Shown: positions 8,975 to 18,457 of the stretch, one piece after another
Layout: each line of letters opens with the position of its first letter
How positions within the stretch are numbered: position 1 is the stretch's first letter
Assembly (NCBI RefSeq): GCF_003703475.1
Contig: NZ_RDQM01000001.1
Location: 83,044 to 147,043, forward strand
Length of the DNA: 64,000 nt
Origin: Allofranklinella schreckenbergeri
Lineage (GTDB): Bacteria; Pseudomonadota; Gammaproteobacteria; Burkholderiales; Burkholderiaceae_C
Direction of reading: 5' to 3'
Notes under the pieces: model-generated
Database searches by the model: none
Told to the model about the DNA's origin: nothing
What the model saw: only the letters and a program-made list of their open reading frames with translations
Translations under genes and position numbers: made by a program

Positions 8975-9887
8975 ATGTGGAATCACCGGGTTTTCTGGCC
9001 GTCATCAAAATCCAGCCGTCCTCGCAGTCGCTGACCTCCAGCGCCAGCCAGGGGGCGTAGGCGGTTTTCAGCAGCTCGGCCTGGCGCTCCAGAATGCCCG
9101 CCAGCACCAGATGGCCGCCGGGGGCGACGTGGCGGCACAGCAAGGGGGCGAGCACTTGCAGGGGGTTGGCCAGGATGTTGGCCAGCACGACGTGGTATTG
9201 GCTCCCCGGGGCAATCAGCTCGGGCAGGCCGCTGCGCAGGGCGACGTGGTTTTTCTCGGCGTTGGCGCAGGTGGTGGTGACGGCGGCCTGGTCGATGTCC
9301 ACCGCGTCCACCGGCGTGGCGCCGAATTTGGCGGCGGCGATGGCGAGGATGCCCGAGCCGCAGCCGTAGTCGAGCACGGAGCGCTCTTGCAATGCCTGCG
9401 CCTGGCCCTGGCGCGCCAGCCAGCGCAGGCACATGCGCGTGGTGGGATGGGTGCCGGTGCCAAAGGCCATGCCGGGGTCAAGCTCGATGCTCAGGCTGGC
9501 TTGCTCAGGCACGGCGTGCCAACTGGGGACGATCCAGAAGCTGTCGGTAATGGGCACGGCGGCAAATTGCGCCTGGGTGAGGCTGACCCAGTCTTGCTCG
9601 GGCACTTCTTGCAGCGATTGCACCTGGCAGTCCTGGAAGAAGTCCTGCACGGCCAGCAGTTGCTGCGCTTCTTGCGCCTGGGCCTGGGTGGGGAAAAGGG
9701 CTTGCACGACGCTGCGGTTCCACGCCTGGCGCGCAGGTTCCATGCCGGGTTCGCCAAACAGGGCTTGCTCGGCATCGGTGAGGGCGTCGGCGTCTTCCAC
9801 CGAGACGCTGAGGGCGTCGAGCGCCTCCAGGGCTTCGCTGACGATGTCCACGCGCTCTTGGGGACAGAGCAGATTCAGGGCGTACAT
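8970..9887 (-). CDS. prmA: Ribosomal protein L11 methyltransferase
   Basis: 305 residues, the usual length. The substrate-recognition N-terminal domain covers about 1-60. The Rossmann methyltransferase domain has the PrmA hallmark LDPGMAFGTGTHPTTRMCL (about 136-154), SAM motif I VLDYGCGSGILAIAAAKFGA (about 171-190), VDAVDID for the ribose hydroxyls and the post-I motif NILANPL. The enzyme trimethylates lysines and the N-terminus of ribosomal protein L11. The gene lies downstream of accC, as in other Betaproteobacteria, but is bracketed here by repeat copies 2 and 3, so it may be transcribed separately. Confidence 0.96.
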   Translation of the reverse strand: MYALNLLCPQERVDIVSEALEALDALSVSVEDADALTDAEQALFGEPGMEPARQAWNRSVVQALFPTQAQAQEAQQLLAVQDFFQDCQVQSLQEVPEQDWVSLTQAQFAAVPITDSFWIVPSWHAVPEQASLSIELDPGMAFGTGTHPTTRMCLRWLARQGQAQALQERSVLDYGCGSGILAIAAAKFGATPVDAVDIDQAAVTTTCANAEKNHVALRSGLPELIAPGSQYHVVLANILANPLQVLAPLLCRHVAPGGHLVLAGILERQAELLKTAYAPWLALEVSDCEDGWILMTARKPGDSTS

Positions 9888-9912
9888 GCTGCGGCTGGCT
9901 TTCAGAAATGAA

Positions 9913-9990
9913 GATTACAAATCAAAAGTATAAGAAATTGCCTTGCTTCGGCAATATTTCAGCAAAGTCGTTTTTATATTGATCTGGAAA
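9913..9990 (+). repeat. Dispersed AT-rich palindromic repeat, copy 3
   Basis: Left arm GATTACAAATCAAAAGTATA, core TTGCCTTGCTTCGGCAATA (TTGCC/GGCAA stem), right arm GTTTTTATATTGATCTGGAA. It lies between the start of prmA and the end of accC. Confidence 0.8.
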
Positions 9991-10137
9991 CAACCCATCC
10001 AGAAAAGGCACGCCCGCGCCCCTGATCGTGCCAGTGGCGCAAGGCCCGGTGAGGATGGGCCTGGCCTGTTTGCGTGCGGGCAGGGCTTGCGCGGCGCGCA
10101 GACAGGCGCGATCACGGCAGAGTGCTTGGCAGAGCGT

Positions 10138-11496
10138 TTATTTGTGCGCGTCGGCGTGCTGCTCCAGCCATTTCTCCAGGTAATGGATGTTGGTACCGCC
10201 CGCGACAAAGCCGCCATCGACCATCAGCTCGCGGTGCAGCGGGATATTGGTTTTGATGCCTTCGACCACGGTCTCCAGCAAGGCGCTGTTCATGCGGGCG
10301 ATGGCCTGCTCGCGCGTGTCGGCGTGCACAATGATTTTGCCGATCATGGAGTCGTAATTGGGCGGCACGGTGTAGCCCGAGTACATATGCGAATCGACGC
10401 GCACGCCCAGCCCGCCAGGCGGGTGCCAGGTGGAGACTTTGCCCGGCGAGGGGATGAATTTGTACGGGTCTTCCGCGTTGATGCGGCACTCGATGGCGTG
10501 GCCGTGCAGGCGCACATCGCTTTGCTGGTAAGGCAGCGGCTCGCCCGCAGCGATGCGGATTTGGGCCTGAACGATGTCGATGCCAGTAATCATCTCGGTG
10601 ACGGGGTGCTCGACCTGCACGCGGGTGTTCATTTCGATGAAATAAAACTCGCCGTTTTCGTACAGAAACTCGAACGTGCCCGCGCCCCGGTAGCCCAAGC
10701 GCTGGCAGGCGTTGGCGCAGCTTTGGCCGATGCGATCGATCAGCGCGCGCCCGATGCCAAAGGCGGGCGCTTCTTCAATGACTTTCTGGTGGCGCCGCTG
10801 CATGGAGCAATCGCGCTCGCCCAGGTAGATGGCCCTGCCGTGGTTGTCGGCCAGCACCTGGATTTCGATGTGGCGCGGGTTTTCCAGGAATTTCTCCATG
10901 TAAACCGCCGGGTTGCCAAAGGCGGCCTGGGCCTCGCTCTTGGTCATTTGCACGGCCGCCAGCAAGGCCGCCTCGGTGTGCACCACGCGCATGCCGCGCC
11001 CGCCGCCGCCGCCGGCTGCCTTGATGATGACGGGGTAGCCAATGCGGCTGGCGATGGCGCGCACTTCGGCGGGATCGTCGGGCAGCTCGCCCTCGGAGCC
11101 GGGCACGCAGGGCACGCCCGCCGCCAGCATGGCCTGTTTGGCCGAAACCTTGTCGCCCATGGTGCGGATGGATTGGGCGGTCGGGCCGATAAAGACAAAG
11201 CCGCTTTGCTCCACGCGCTCGGCAAAATCGGCGTTCTCGCTCAAAAAGCCGTAGCCGGGGTGGATGGCCTCGGCATCGCTGACCTCGGCGGCAGAGATCA
11301 GCGCCGGCATTTGCAAATAGCTGCCCGCCGCGGGTGGCGGGCCGATGCAAATGGCCTCATCGGCCAGGCGCACGTACTTCGCGTCGCGGTCGGCCTGCGA
11401 ATACACCATTACCGATTTGATGCCCAGCTCGCGGCAGGCGCGCTGGATGCGCAGGGCGATTTCACCCCGGTTGGCGATCAAAATTTTCTTGAACAT
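10138..11496 (-). CDS. accC: Acetyl-CoA carboxylase, biotin carboxylase subunit
   Basis: 452 residues, standard length. The N-terminal biotin carboxylase fold carries [16 protein letters not shown] (79-94). The ATP-grasp domain has K159 ([15 protein letters not shown]) with the glycine-rich lid at 162-169, and the catalytic segment [14 protein letters not shown] (288-301) is intact. The enzyme carboxylates the biotin on AccB using ATP and bicarbonate, the first half-reaction of malonyl-CoA synthesis for fatty acids. It lies 121 bases downstream of accB and is presumably cotranscribed with it. About 146 bases between its stop and repeat copy 3 hold nothing I recognise. Confidence 0.97.
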   Translation of the reverse strand: MFKKILIANRGEIALRIQRACRELGIKSVMVYSQADRDAKYVRLADEAICIGPPPAAGSYLQMPALISAAEVSDAEAIHPGYGFLSENADFAERVEQSGFVFIGPTAQSIRTMGDKVSAKQAMLAAGVPCVPGSEGELPDDPAEVRAIASRIGYPVIIKAAGGGGGRGMRVVHTEAALLAAVQMTKSEAQAAFGNPAVYMEKFLENPRHIEIQVLADNHGRAIYLGERDCSMQRRHQKVIEEAPAFGIGRALIDRIGQSCANACQRLGYRGAGTFEFLYENGEFYFIEMNTRVQVEHPVTEMITGIDIVQAQIRIAAGEPLPYQQSDVRLHGHAIECRINAEDPYKFIPSPGKVSTWHPPGGLGVRVDSHMYSGYTVPPNYDSMIGKIIVHADTREQAIARMNSALLETVVEGIKTNIPLHRELMVDGGFVAGGTNIHYLEKWLEQHADAHK

Positions 11497-11617
11497 GGAT
11501 GGGAAGTTGCGCCGTGCGCAAGAGGGGCGAAGGGGCGTGCGGCGTGCTGGCCGCTGTCGGCGCGGCGGCTGGTGGCGCGCGCCCGTTCGCGGGGGAACAT
11601 GCCCGGGCAGCGGGCGC

Positions 11618-12091
11618 TTATTCGATGATGAACAGCGGCTGGCCGTACTCCACCGCCTGGCCGTTCTCCACCAGCACCTGCTTGATGGTGCCGGTGCGAT
11701 CCGCCTCGATTTCGTTGAGGATTTTCATGGCCTCGATGATGCAGACGGTTTGCCCTTCTTTCACCTGCGTGCCCACTTCCACGAACGGCTCGGCCGTGGG
11801 GTTGGGGGCGCGGTAGAAGGTGCCCACCATGGGGGCGGTGATGGTGGCGCCTGCCGGGGCGCTGGCCGCAGGCGCGCCTGCGCCGTCTGCCGAAGCGGCT
11901 GCCGCCTGCGGCGCAAGGGGCGCAGCGGGCGCGGCAAGGGTGGTCACGGGCGCGGCCATAGGCGCTTGCACATAGACGGGCGCGCCACCTTTGACGATGC
12001 GCACCTTGCCTTCGGCCTCGGTGATTTCCAGCTCCGTGACGTTGGATTCCGATACGAGATCGACCAGGGTTTTGAGTTTTCTTAAATCCAT
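11618..12091 (-). CDS. accB: Acetyl-CoA carboxylase, biotin carboxyl carrier protein
   Basis: 157 residues. The N-terminal helix ([16 protein letters not shown]) is followed by an Ala/Pro-rich mobile linker (about 43-82) and the C-terminal biotinyl domain. The biotin acceptor is K123 in [13 protein letters not shown], where many homologues have AMKLMNEI or AMKMMNEI. AccB shuttles carboxybiotin between the biotin carboxylase and the carboxyltransferase. The upstream gene aroQ, often linked to accB in other proteobacteria, is absent; the neighbour is a 2-hydroxyacid dehydrogenase read in the same direction. Confidence 0.96.
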   Translation of the reverse strand: MDLRKLKTLVDLVSESNVTELEITEAEGKVRIVKGGAPVYVQAPMAAPVTTLAAPAAPLAPQAAAASADGAGAPAASAPAGATITAPMVGTFYRAPNPTAEPFVEVGTQVKEGQTVCIIEAMKILNEIEADRTGTIKQVLVENGQAVEYGQPLFIIE

Positions 12092-12164
12092 TCAGCGCTC
12101 CAATACAACGCAAACAACGGTTGCCAAGCATCACCAAATGCGACACTCGCAACCGCGTGAAAAT

Positions 12165-12240
12165 TGGCTTATTTTACATTAAATGTTTGTATTTTTATTT
12201 AAATGCTTTTATTTGCAGGTAATTTACGCAATTTCATTAT
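12165..12240. repeat. Possible degenerate copy of the dispersed repeat
   Basis: This AT-rich stretch upstream of accB has an imperfect palindrome (TTACATTAAATG near the left; CTTTTATTTGCAGGTAATT at the right). That resembles the arms of the family, but there is no TTTCGGCA core. It may instead simply be the AT-rich accB promoter region. Confidence 0.3.
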
Positions 12241-12318
12241 GATGAAGCCCACTTTTCAGGCCGCTTGCGGGGCCCAAACCTGCATTCTACGTGCCTGCCA
12301 GCGCACACGGCGGCGGCG

Positions 12319-13290
12319 CTACGTCACTGGCGTCAAAGCCTGGCCTTGCTGGAAAAAGGCAATCAGGTTGTCGGCGGCCAGGTGCGCCATGGCCAGACGC
12401 GTGGGCCGGGTGGCGCTGGCGATGTGCGGGGTGAGCACGACGTTGTCCAACGCCAGCAATTCGGGGGCCAGCGCTGGCTCGTTTTCAAACACGTCCAGCC
12501 CGGCGGCGGCGATGACGCCTTCAGCCAGGGCGCGAGCCAGCGCCCGATCGTCCACGATGCCGCCGCGCGCGATGTTGACCAGGGTGGCGGTGGGCTTCAT
12601 CAGGGCGATTTCGCGCGCGCCGATGAGGTGGTGCGCCCCCGGCGTGTAGGGCAGCACCAGCACGACGTGGTCTGCCTGTTGCAGCACTTGCTCTTTCGTG
12701 GCGGCGTAACGCGCGCCCAGTGCGGCCTCCGTATCGGCGGGCAGGCGCGAGCGGTTGTGGTAGAGCACGCGCATGCCAAAGCCGTGTGCGCCGCGGCGGG
12801 CGATGGCCTGGCCGATGCGGCCCATGCCGATGATGCCCAGCGTGCTGCCGTGCAGGTCGGCGCCCAGCAGCAGGTCGTGGCGCCATTTGCGCCATTGGCC
12901 TGCGCGCAGGTAGCGCTCGGCTTCGCCCACGCGCCGCGCGGCGGCCATGAGCAGGGCGAAGCCGAAGTCGGCGGTGGTTTCAGTCAGCACGTCGGGCGTG
13001 TTAGTGCCCACGACCCCGGCGGCGCGCAGGGCGGCCAGGTCGAAGTTGTTGTAGCCCACGGCCATGTTGGCGACGATTTGCAGGTGCGGAGCCTGGGCCA
13101 GCACGGCGGCGTCGATGGGCTGGGCGATGGAGGGGATGACGCCGTGCTTGTCGGCCAGGCGGGCGGTGAAATCCGCCCCGGTCCAGGCTTGTTCGCCCTC
13201 GTTGGCTTGCACGTCGAAGCAGGCGCGCAGCTTGTCCACCACCTCGGCGAAGGTGGGGGTTGCCACGAGAACGCGCGGGCGAGTCATCAA
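12319..13290 (-). CDS. D-2-hydroxyacid dehydrogenase (glyoxylate/hydroxypyruvate reductase type)
   Basis: 323 residues; the start may be the first or second of two adjacent ATGs (13290 or 13287). It is a D-isomer-specific 2-hydroxyacid dehydrogenase with a split catalytic domain around an NAD(P)-binding domain. The Rossmann motif is LGIIGMGRIGQAIARR. Catalytic residues are the Arg in NIARGGIVDD, the Glu in VFENEPAL and the His in LTPHIASAT. The pattern fits GhrB-like glyoxylate/hydroxypyruvate/2-ketogluconate reductases, reducing small 2-keto acids with NAD(P)H. The substrate cannot be fixed from sequence. It reads away from repeat copy 5 and toward accB. Confidence 0.9.
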   Translation of the reverse strand: MMTRPRVLVATPTFAEVVDKLRACFDVQANEGEQAWTGADFTARLADKHGVIPSIAQPIDAAVLAQAPHLQIVANMAVGYNNFDLAALRAAGVVGTNTPDVLTETTADFGFALLMAAARRVGEAERYLRAGQWRKWRHDLLLGADLHGSTLGIIGMGRIGQAIARRGAHGFGMRVLYHNRSRLPADTEAALGARYAATKEQVLQQADHVVLVLPYTPGAHHLIGAREIALMKPTATLVNIARGGIVDDRALARALAEGVIAAAGLDVFENEPALAPELLALDNVVLTPHIASATRPTRLAMAHLAADNLIAFFQQGQALTPVT

Positions 13291-13296
13291 ATCCCC

Positions 13297-13376
13297 TTTT
13301 TATCAATCAACAAGAAAAAATACCATGCTGTTTCGGCTTTATAGTAATCAAGTTGAATTTACTTTGATTGATAAAA
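13297..13376 (+). repeat. Dispersed AT-rich palindromic repeat, copy 5
   Basis: Left arm TTTTTATCAATCAACAAGAA, core ACCATGCTGTTTCGGCTTTA, right arm ATTTACTTTGATTGATAAAA. The terminal ATCAATCAA and TTGATTGAT are inverted. It separates the dehydrogenase start from the lysS stop. Confidence 0.8.
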
Positions 13377-13386
13377 CCCTTTCACC

Positions 13387-14940
13387 TCAAGCTTCATCCT
13401 GCGCCCTCCGCAGGGCAGGAAACAGGATGACGTCGCGGATGCTGCCGCTGTCGGTGATGAGCATCATCAGCCGGTCGATGCCCACGCCGCAGCCGCCCGT
13501 GGGGGGCAGGCCGTATTCCAGGGCGCGCACGAAGTCGTGGTCGAAGTACATGGCTTCGTCGTCGCCTTCGTCCTTGGCGCGCACCTGGGCGTTGAAGCGC
13601 TCGGCCTGGTCTTCGGCGTCGTTGAGCTCGGAGAAGCCGTTGGCCATTTCGCGCCCGGTGATGTAGAGCTCAAAGCGCTCGGCCACTTCGGGGCGCTGGT
13701 CGTTGGCGCGCGCCAGCGGGCTGATTTCGGTGGGGTGCTCCATGATGAAGGTGGGCTGCCAGAGCTTGGATTCGACCACTTCTTCAAACAGCAGCACTTG
13801 CAGCGAAGCCAGCGAGCGGGTGGAGAGTTTGTCGTCCTTCTCGCTCAAGCCGGCCCGGGTGAGCGCGGCGATGAGCCAGTCGCGGCTGTTCACGTTGCCG
13901 CCGCCAGCGCCTTCGCAATGGCGCTCAATGGCTTCGCAGATGGTCATGCGGGCAAAGGGCTGGGCCAAGTCCACGGCCTGGCCCTGGTAGTGCAGTTGCA
14001 GGCTGCCCGCGGCTTTTTGCACGGTGGCGCGGATCAGCGCCTCGGTGTAATCCATCACATCGCGGTAGTTCCACCACGCGGCGTAGAACTCCATCATCGT
14101 GAACTCGGGGTTGTGGCGCACGCTGATGCCTTCGTTGCGGAAGCTGCGGTTGATTTCGAAGACGCGCTCGAAGCCACCCACGATCAGGCGCTTGAGGTAC
14201 AGCTCGGGGGCGATGCGCAGGAACATGTCCTGATCGAGCGCGTTGTGGTGGGTGACGAAGGGCTTGGCATTGGCGCCGCCGGGGATGGGGTGAAGCATGG
14301 GCGTTTCCACCTCCAGAAAGCCGTGCTCGACCATGAAGGCGCGCATGCCCGACAGCGCCTGGCTGCGCTGCACAAAGCGCGCGCGGGTGGTTTCGTCGGA
14401 GATGAGATCGACGTAGCGCTGGCGGTATTTCAGCTCCTGGTCGGCCACGCCGTGGTGTTTGTCGGGTAGCGGGCGCAGGCTTTTGGTCATCAGCCGCAGA
14501 CGATCGACCTTGACGGAGAGCTCGCCCGTCTTGGTTTTGAACAGCTCGCCCTCGCAGGCGATGATGTCGCCCAAGTCCCAGCGTTTGAAATCGGCATAGA
14601 CCTGCTCGCCCACGCCATCGCGGGTGATGTAGGCCTGGATGCGGCCCGTGCCATCCTGCACGGTGGCAAAGCTGGCCTTGCCCATCACGCGCTTGAGCAC
14701 CATGCGCCCGCCAATGGCCACGCGCAGGGCTTTTGCCTCCAACTCAGACGCGGGCGTGTCGCCGTGCTGGGCATGCAGGCTGGCGGCGCGGGCATCGGGC
14801 TTGAAGTCGTTGGGAAACACGGGCTGGCCCGTCTGGGCGGCCGCAGCGCGCAACGCGTGCAATTTTTCGCGGCGCTCGGCAATCAGCTTGTTTTCATCTT
14901 GGGGGGCTGCTTCGGCAGCAGGGGTGTGGTGCTCGGACAT
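13387..14940 (-). CDS. lysS: Lysyl-tRNA synthetase, class II
   Basis: The start at 14940 ([18 protein letters not shown]) gives 517 residues, the family norm; the open frame continues upstream but without protein-like content. The N-terminal OB-fold anticodon-binding domain (about 60-170) is followed by the class II catalytic core. Motif 2 is [20 protein letters not shown] and motif 3 is [16 protein letters not shown]. The enzyme charges tRNA-Lys. Immediately upstream of the start codon lies a strong hairpin followed by a T-rich run, listed separately, and the usual Shine-Dalgarno sequence is weak. Confidence 0.97.
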   Translation of the reverse strand: MSEHHTPAAEAAPQDENKLIAERREKLHALRAAAAQTGQPVFPNDFKPDARAASLHAQHGDTPASELEAKALRVAIGGRMVLKRVMGKASFATVQDGTGRIQAYITRDGVGEQVYADFKRWDLGDIIACEGELFKTKTGELSVKVDRLRLMTKSLRPLPDKHHGVADQELKYRQRYVDLISDETTRARFVQRSQALSGMRAFMVEHGFLEVETPMLHPIPGGANAKPFVTHHNALDQDMFLRIAPELYLKRLIVGGFERVFEINRSFRNEGISVRHNPEFTMMEFYAAWWNYRDVMDYTEALIRATVQKAAGSLQLHYQGQAVDLAQPFARMTICEAIERHCEGAGGGNVNSRDWLIAALTRAGLSEKDDKLSTRSLASLQVLLFEEVVESKLWQPTFIMEHPTEISPLARANDQRPEVAERFELYITGREMANGFSELNDAEDQAERFNAQVRAKDEGDDEAMYFDHDFVRALEYGLPPTGGCGVGIDRLMMLITDSGSIRDVILFPALRRAQDEA

Positions 14941-14945
14941 GGCCT

Positions 14946-14980
14946 GGAAAAAGAAACAAGGGCTGCATCCACCGCAGCCC
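14946..14980 (-). promoter_or_regulatory. Terminator-like hairpin in the lysS leader
   Basis: On the - strand, GGGCTGC (14980-14974), loop GGTGGAT, GCAGCCC (14966-14960), then TTGTTTCTTTTT. This is a 7-bp GC stem plus U-tract ending only about 5 bases before the lysS ATG. It could attenuate transcription or mask the ribosome site. No T-box-like element is visible. About 85 bases further upstream the leader is unremarkable. Confidence 0.55.
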
Positions 14981-15156
14981 CGAGAGCCTGGCCCGCACAA
15001 GGGTGCGCACAGGCCCTGACATCGATAAACAAGAAAGAAGGGGGCGATTCTAGAGCGTGTTGCGCGCCCTGCACTGCCCCGCGCTGGCGGCCCCGGCTCA
15101 GCATGGGCAGAGGCAGGGGCATTTTGGGCACCGCTGCGACGACGGCGCCCCACCAC

Positions 15157-15238
15157 TTAATTTACCAATCAATAGAAATTCAACTTGAATACAATCATGC
15201 CGAAATAAGGGTATTTTTATTCCTATTGATTTGTAAAA
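15157..15238 (-). repeat. Dispersed AT-rich palindromic repeat, copy 6
   Basis: Read on the - strand: arm TTTTACAAATCAATAGGAAT, core ACCCTTATTTCGGCATGATT, arm AATTTCTATTGATTGGTAAA. One of the most regular copies. It lies between lysS and the phoB stop, where phoR would usually follow phoB. Confidence 0.85.
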
Positions 15239-15241
15239 AAC

Positions 15242-15943
15242 TCACCCTCCAGCCGCGATCGGATTGGCGGCGAAGCGGTAGCCTACGCCGCGCACGGTTT
15301 CGATCATGGGGGCGGCGTGCAGCAGGGCTTCGCGCAGGCGTTTGATGTGCACGTCCACCGTGCGTTCTTCGATGAAGACGTGGTCGCCCCAGACTTTGTC
15401 CAGCAGCGCGGCGCGGGTGTGGACGCGCTCGGGGTTTTGCATGAGGTAGTTCAGCAGCTTGAACTCGGTGGGGCCGATTTTCAGCGGTTGGCCGCCGAGC
15501 ATGACGCGGTGCGCGGCGGCGTCCAGGTGCAGGCTGCCGATTTGCACGGCATCGCCCGCCTGCTCGGGGGCGCGGCGGCGCAGCACAGCGCGGATGCGCG
15601 CGAGCAGCTCCTGGATGGAGAAGGGTTTGGTGAGGTAGTCGTCGGCGCCGCTGTCCAGGCCGCAGACTTTGTCGGCCTCGTCGCTGCGGGCGGTGAGCAT
15701 GAGGATGGGCACGGCGCGCGAGCGCGTCTGGCGGCGCCATTTGCGCGCCAGCTCCAGGCCGGTTTGGCCGGGCAGCATCCAGTCCAGCAGGATGATGTCG
15801 GGCAGGATGGCGTCGATCTCGCGCTGGGCGGCGGCGCCGTCTTCCACGCAGATGGGTTCGTAGCCGTGGTGGCGCAGGTTGACGGCGATGAGTTCGCTGA
15901 TGTCCGCCTCGTCTTCCACCACCAATACGCGCAGCTTGCTCAT
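15242..15943 (-). CDS. phoB: Phosphate regulon response regulator PhoB
   Basis: 233 residues. The receiver domain (1-120) has the acidic pocket E10-D11, phosphorylation site D54 (ILLDWMLPG) and K106 (TKPF). The C-terminal OmpR-type winged helix (about 135-228) ends with RTVDVHIKRLREALL and TVRGVGYRF. PhoB activates pst and other phosphate-starvation genes by binding Pho boxes, one of which is visible before pstS. It is the last gene of the leftward pst block; the sensor kinase gene phoR, normally next, is not there. The stop is 4 bases from repeat copy 6. Confidence 0.96.
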   Translation of the reverse strand: MSKLRVLVVEDEADISELIAVNLRHHGYEPICVEDGAAAQREIDAILPDIILLDWMLPGQTGLELARKWRRQTRSRAVPILMLTARSDEADKVCGLDSGADDYLTKPFSIQELLARIRAVLRRRAPEQAGDAVQIGSLHLDAAAHRVMLGGQPLKIGPTEFKLLNYLMQNPERVHTRAALLDKVWGDHVFIEERTVDVHIKRLREALLHAAPMIETVRGVGYRFAANPIAAGG

Positions 15944-15974
15944 GGGGCCTTGCCTTCTCGCTTGCGGGGTGGAC

Positions 15975-16676
15975 TTAGCCGATGGCCGATTGCACGTCTT
16001 CGACGGTGGTGTGGCGCACGTCCTTGCCTTTGACCATGAAGACGATCAGCTCGGCGAGGTTTTTGCTGTGGTCGCCAATGCGTTCGATGGATTTGGCCAG
16101 GAACAGCAGCTCCATGCTGGCGGAGATTTTGCGCGGGTCTTCCATCATGTAGGTGACGAGCTTGCGTGTGTAGCCTTCAAATTCGCGGTCGATCTGGTCG
16201 TCGTGCTTGAGGATGCCGACGACGTCGCTGACATCGCGGCGGGCAAAGGCGTCCAGGGCGCGGCGCAGTTGGGCGGCGGCGAGTTCGCCGGAGTATTTCA
16301 AGTCCAGCGTGGGCAGGTTCAAGGTGGCGTGCTTCTCGATGACGGTTTTGATCATGCGGCCCATCTTGTTGGATTCGTCGCCAATGCGCTCCAGGTTGGA
16401 GGTGGCTTTGGAGATGGCCAGCAGCATGCGCAGGTCTTTGGCGGTGGGCTGGCGCGTGGCGATAATGGTGGAGAGGTCGGCATCAATGGCCACGTCCAGG
16501 GCATTGACGCGCTGCTCCAGTTGTTCGATGCGCTCGGCAGCTTCGATGTCCATGTGGCTGAGGGCTTCGATGGCGTATTTGATTTGCGATTCGACCAGGC
16601 CGCCCATTTCCATGATGCGGGCGGAGACGGCGTTGAGTTCGGCCTCGAAGTGCGAGGAGGTGTGTTGGTCTGGCAT
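15975..16676 (-). CDS. phoU: Phosphate signalling complex protein PhoU
   Basis: The start at 16676 (MPDQHTSSHFEAELNAV) gives 233 residues; an upstream in-frame ATG at 16754 lies too close to pstB and is unlikely. The protein is all-helical with two PhoU repeats, each with the metal-binding E-x-x-x-D type signature (NLERIGDESNKMG and KSIERIGDHSKNLAELIVF). PhoU links the Pst transporter to PhoR and keeps the regulon off when phosphate is plentiful. It sits between pstB and phoB in the usual order. Confidence 0.95.
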   Translation of the reverse strand: MPDQHTSSHFEAELNAVSARIMEMGGLVESQIKYAIEALSHMDIEAAERIEQLEQRVNALDVAIDADLSTIIATRQPTAKDLRMLLAISKATSNLERIGDESNKMGRMIKTVIEKHATLNLPTLDLKYSGELAAAQLRRALDAFARRDVSDVVGILKHDDQIDREFEGYTRKLVTYMMEDPRKISASMELLFLAKSIERIGDHSKNLAELIVFMVKGKDVRHTTVEDVQSAIG

Positions 16677-16746
16677 GGTTGCTTGTTCTTTCTTTTGGGG
16701 TGCGAAGTGCGAAGGCAGATGCAGGGCTTGACGGGCATCGGCCCAA

Positions 16747-17529
16747 TCAGCCAAAGCGGCCGGTGATGTAGTCCTCTGTCTCGGTGCGCTGGGGTTTGAC
16801 GAACAGCTCGTTGGTGGGGCCGAATTCGATCAGCTCGCCCAGGTACATGTAGGCGGTGTAGTCGCTGCAACGCGCGGCTTGCTGCATGTTGTGGGTGACG
16901 ATGACGACGGTGTATTCGTCTTTGAGCTCCTCGATCAGCTCCTCGATTTTGATGGTGGAGAGCGGATCCAGCGCCGAGCAAGGCTCGTCCAGCAACAGCA
17001 CTTCGGGCATGACGGCGATGCCGCGCGCAATGCACAGGCGCTGCTGTTGCCCGCCCGAGAGGCCGGAGCCGCTTTGGTGCAGCTTGTCTTTCACCTCGTT
17101 CCACAACGCGGCTTTGCGCAGCGCGCTTTCGACGCGATCGTCCATTTCGGATTTGGAGAGGCGCTCGAACAGGCGCACGCCGAATGCCACGTTGTCGTAC
17201 ACGGACATGGGAAACGGTGTGGGCTTTTGGAACACCATGCCCACACGCGCGCGCACCAGCGCAACGTCCAGGTTTTTCGCCAGCAGGTTTTGCCCATCAA
17301 GCAGGATTTGCCCTTCGGCGCGCTGCTCGGGGTACAGCTCGAACATGCGGTTGAAGGTGCGCAGCAAGGTGGATTTGCCGCAGCCGGAGGGGCCAATGAA
17401 GGCGGTGACTTTTTTCTCCGGAATATCCATGCTGACGTTTTTGAGCGCATGGAATTTGCCGTAATAGAAGTTGAGGTTTTGCACCGCAATTTTGGCTGGC
17501 TCTTGCGGTTTGATCATGGCGGTCGTCAT
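16747..17529 (-). CDS. pstB: Phosphate ABC transporter ATP-binding protein
   Basis: 260 residues. Walker A is GPSGCGKST (46-54), the ABC signature is [17 protein letters not shown], and Walker B is [13 protein letters not shown] with the switch His in [20 protein letters not shown]. It energises high-affinity phosphate uptake through PstC-PstA in the inner membrane. The gene starts 31 bases after pstA and is followed by phoU, so it is part of one leftward operon. Confidence 0.97.
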   Translation of the reverse strand: MTTAMIKPQEPAKIAVQNLNFYYGKFHALKNVSMDIPEKKVTAFIGPSGCGKSTLLRTFNRMFELYPEQRAEGQILLDGQNLLAKNLDVALVRARVGMVFQKPTPFPMSVYDNVAFGVRLFERLSKSEMDDRVESALRKAALWNEVKDKLHQSGSGLSGGQQQRLCIARGIAVMPEVLLLDEPCSALDPLSTIKIEELIEELKDEYTVVIVTHNMQQAARCSDYTAYMYLGELIEFGPTNELFVKPQRTETEDYITGRFG

Positions 17530-17560
17530 GGTGTGATGCCTTTTACTGGTCTGCTATCGG

Positions 17561-18457
17561 TCATTTTTTGTGGCGCGTGAAATAGCGCGCCAGGATGTTC
17601 AGGCCGAGCACGGCCAAAGTGATGAGAAACACCCCCGCCCACGCCAGTTGCTGCCAGTTCTCGTAGGGACTCATGGCGAACTGGAAGATGACCACGGGCA
17701 AGCTGGCCATTGGCTCGCTCATGTCCGTGCTCCAGAACTGGTTGTTCAGCGCGGTGAACAGCAAGGGGGCGGTTTCCCCGGAAATGCGGGCCACGGCCAG
17801 CAGCACGCCGGTGATGACGCCCGACTTGGCCGCGCGCAGCGTGACCATGGAGATCACCTTCCACTTGGGCGTGCCCAGGGCGTAGGCGGCCTCGCGCAGG
17901 CCGTTGGGCACCAGCATCAGCATGTTTTCCGTCGTGCGCAGCACCACGGGCACCACGATCAGGCCCAGGGCCATCGCGCCCGCATAGGCGGAAAAGCCCT
18001 TGAACTGCGCCACGGCGATGGCATAGACGAACAGGCCAATGACGATGCTGGGCGCAGAGAGCAAGATGTCGTTGACAAAGCGCGTCACCGACGCCAGCCA
18101 ACCCTTGGGGTTGAACTCGGCCAGGCTAATGCCGGCCAGGATGCCAATGGGCGTCGCCACGAAAGTGGCCAGCGCCACCATGACGAAGGAGCCGTACAAC
18201 GCATTGGCCAGCCCGCCCGCGGTATTGGGCGCGGGGGTCGATTGGGTGAAGGTGGCGGCGCTCAAGCCCCCCAGGCCCAGATACAGCGTTTCCCACAAAA
18301 TCCACAGCAGCCAGAAGACGCCAAACGCCATGGCCGCCAGAGACAGCGCAATGGCCACCACATTGATGCGCTTGCGCTTGCGGAAAAGCCGCTCACGCTC
18401 TTGCTGCGTGCCTTTTTTCATCATGGGCTTGGCCGCTGTTGAAGCTGGTTGCGTCAT
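17561..18457 (-). CDS. pstA: Phosphate ABC transporter permease PstA
   Basis: 298 residues with about six membrane segments. The N-terminus is cytoplasmic and basic ([17 protein letters not shown]). The coupling loop region contains [19 protein letters not shown] and [13 protein letters not shown], both typical of PstA. Its ATG overlaps the pstC stop as ATGA, so the two permease subunits are translationally coupled and made in equal amounts. It forms the phosphate channel together with PstC. Confidence 0.96.
   Translation of the reverse strand: MTQPASTAAKPMMKKGTQQERERLFRKRKRINVVAIALSLAAMAFGVFWLLWILWETLYLGLGGLSAATFTQSTPAPNTAGGLANALYGSFVMVALATFVATPIGILAGISLAEFNPKGWLASVTRFVNDILLSAPSIVIGLFVYAIAVAQFKGFSAYAGAMALGLIVVPVVLRTTENMLMLVPNGLREAAYALGTPKWKVISMVTLRAAKSGVITGVLLAVARISGETAPLLFTALNNQFWSTDMSEPMASLPVVIFQFAMSPYENWQQLAWAGVFLITLAVLGLNILARYFTRHKK

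Noticed and set aside
14941..15156. T-box leader for lysS
   Set aside because: No T-box sequence or stem I specifier arrangement; only a simple hairpin with a T-run.
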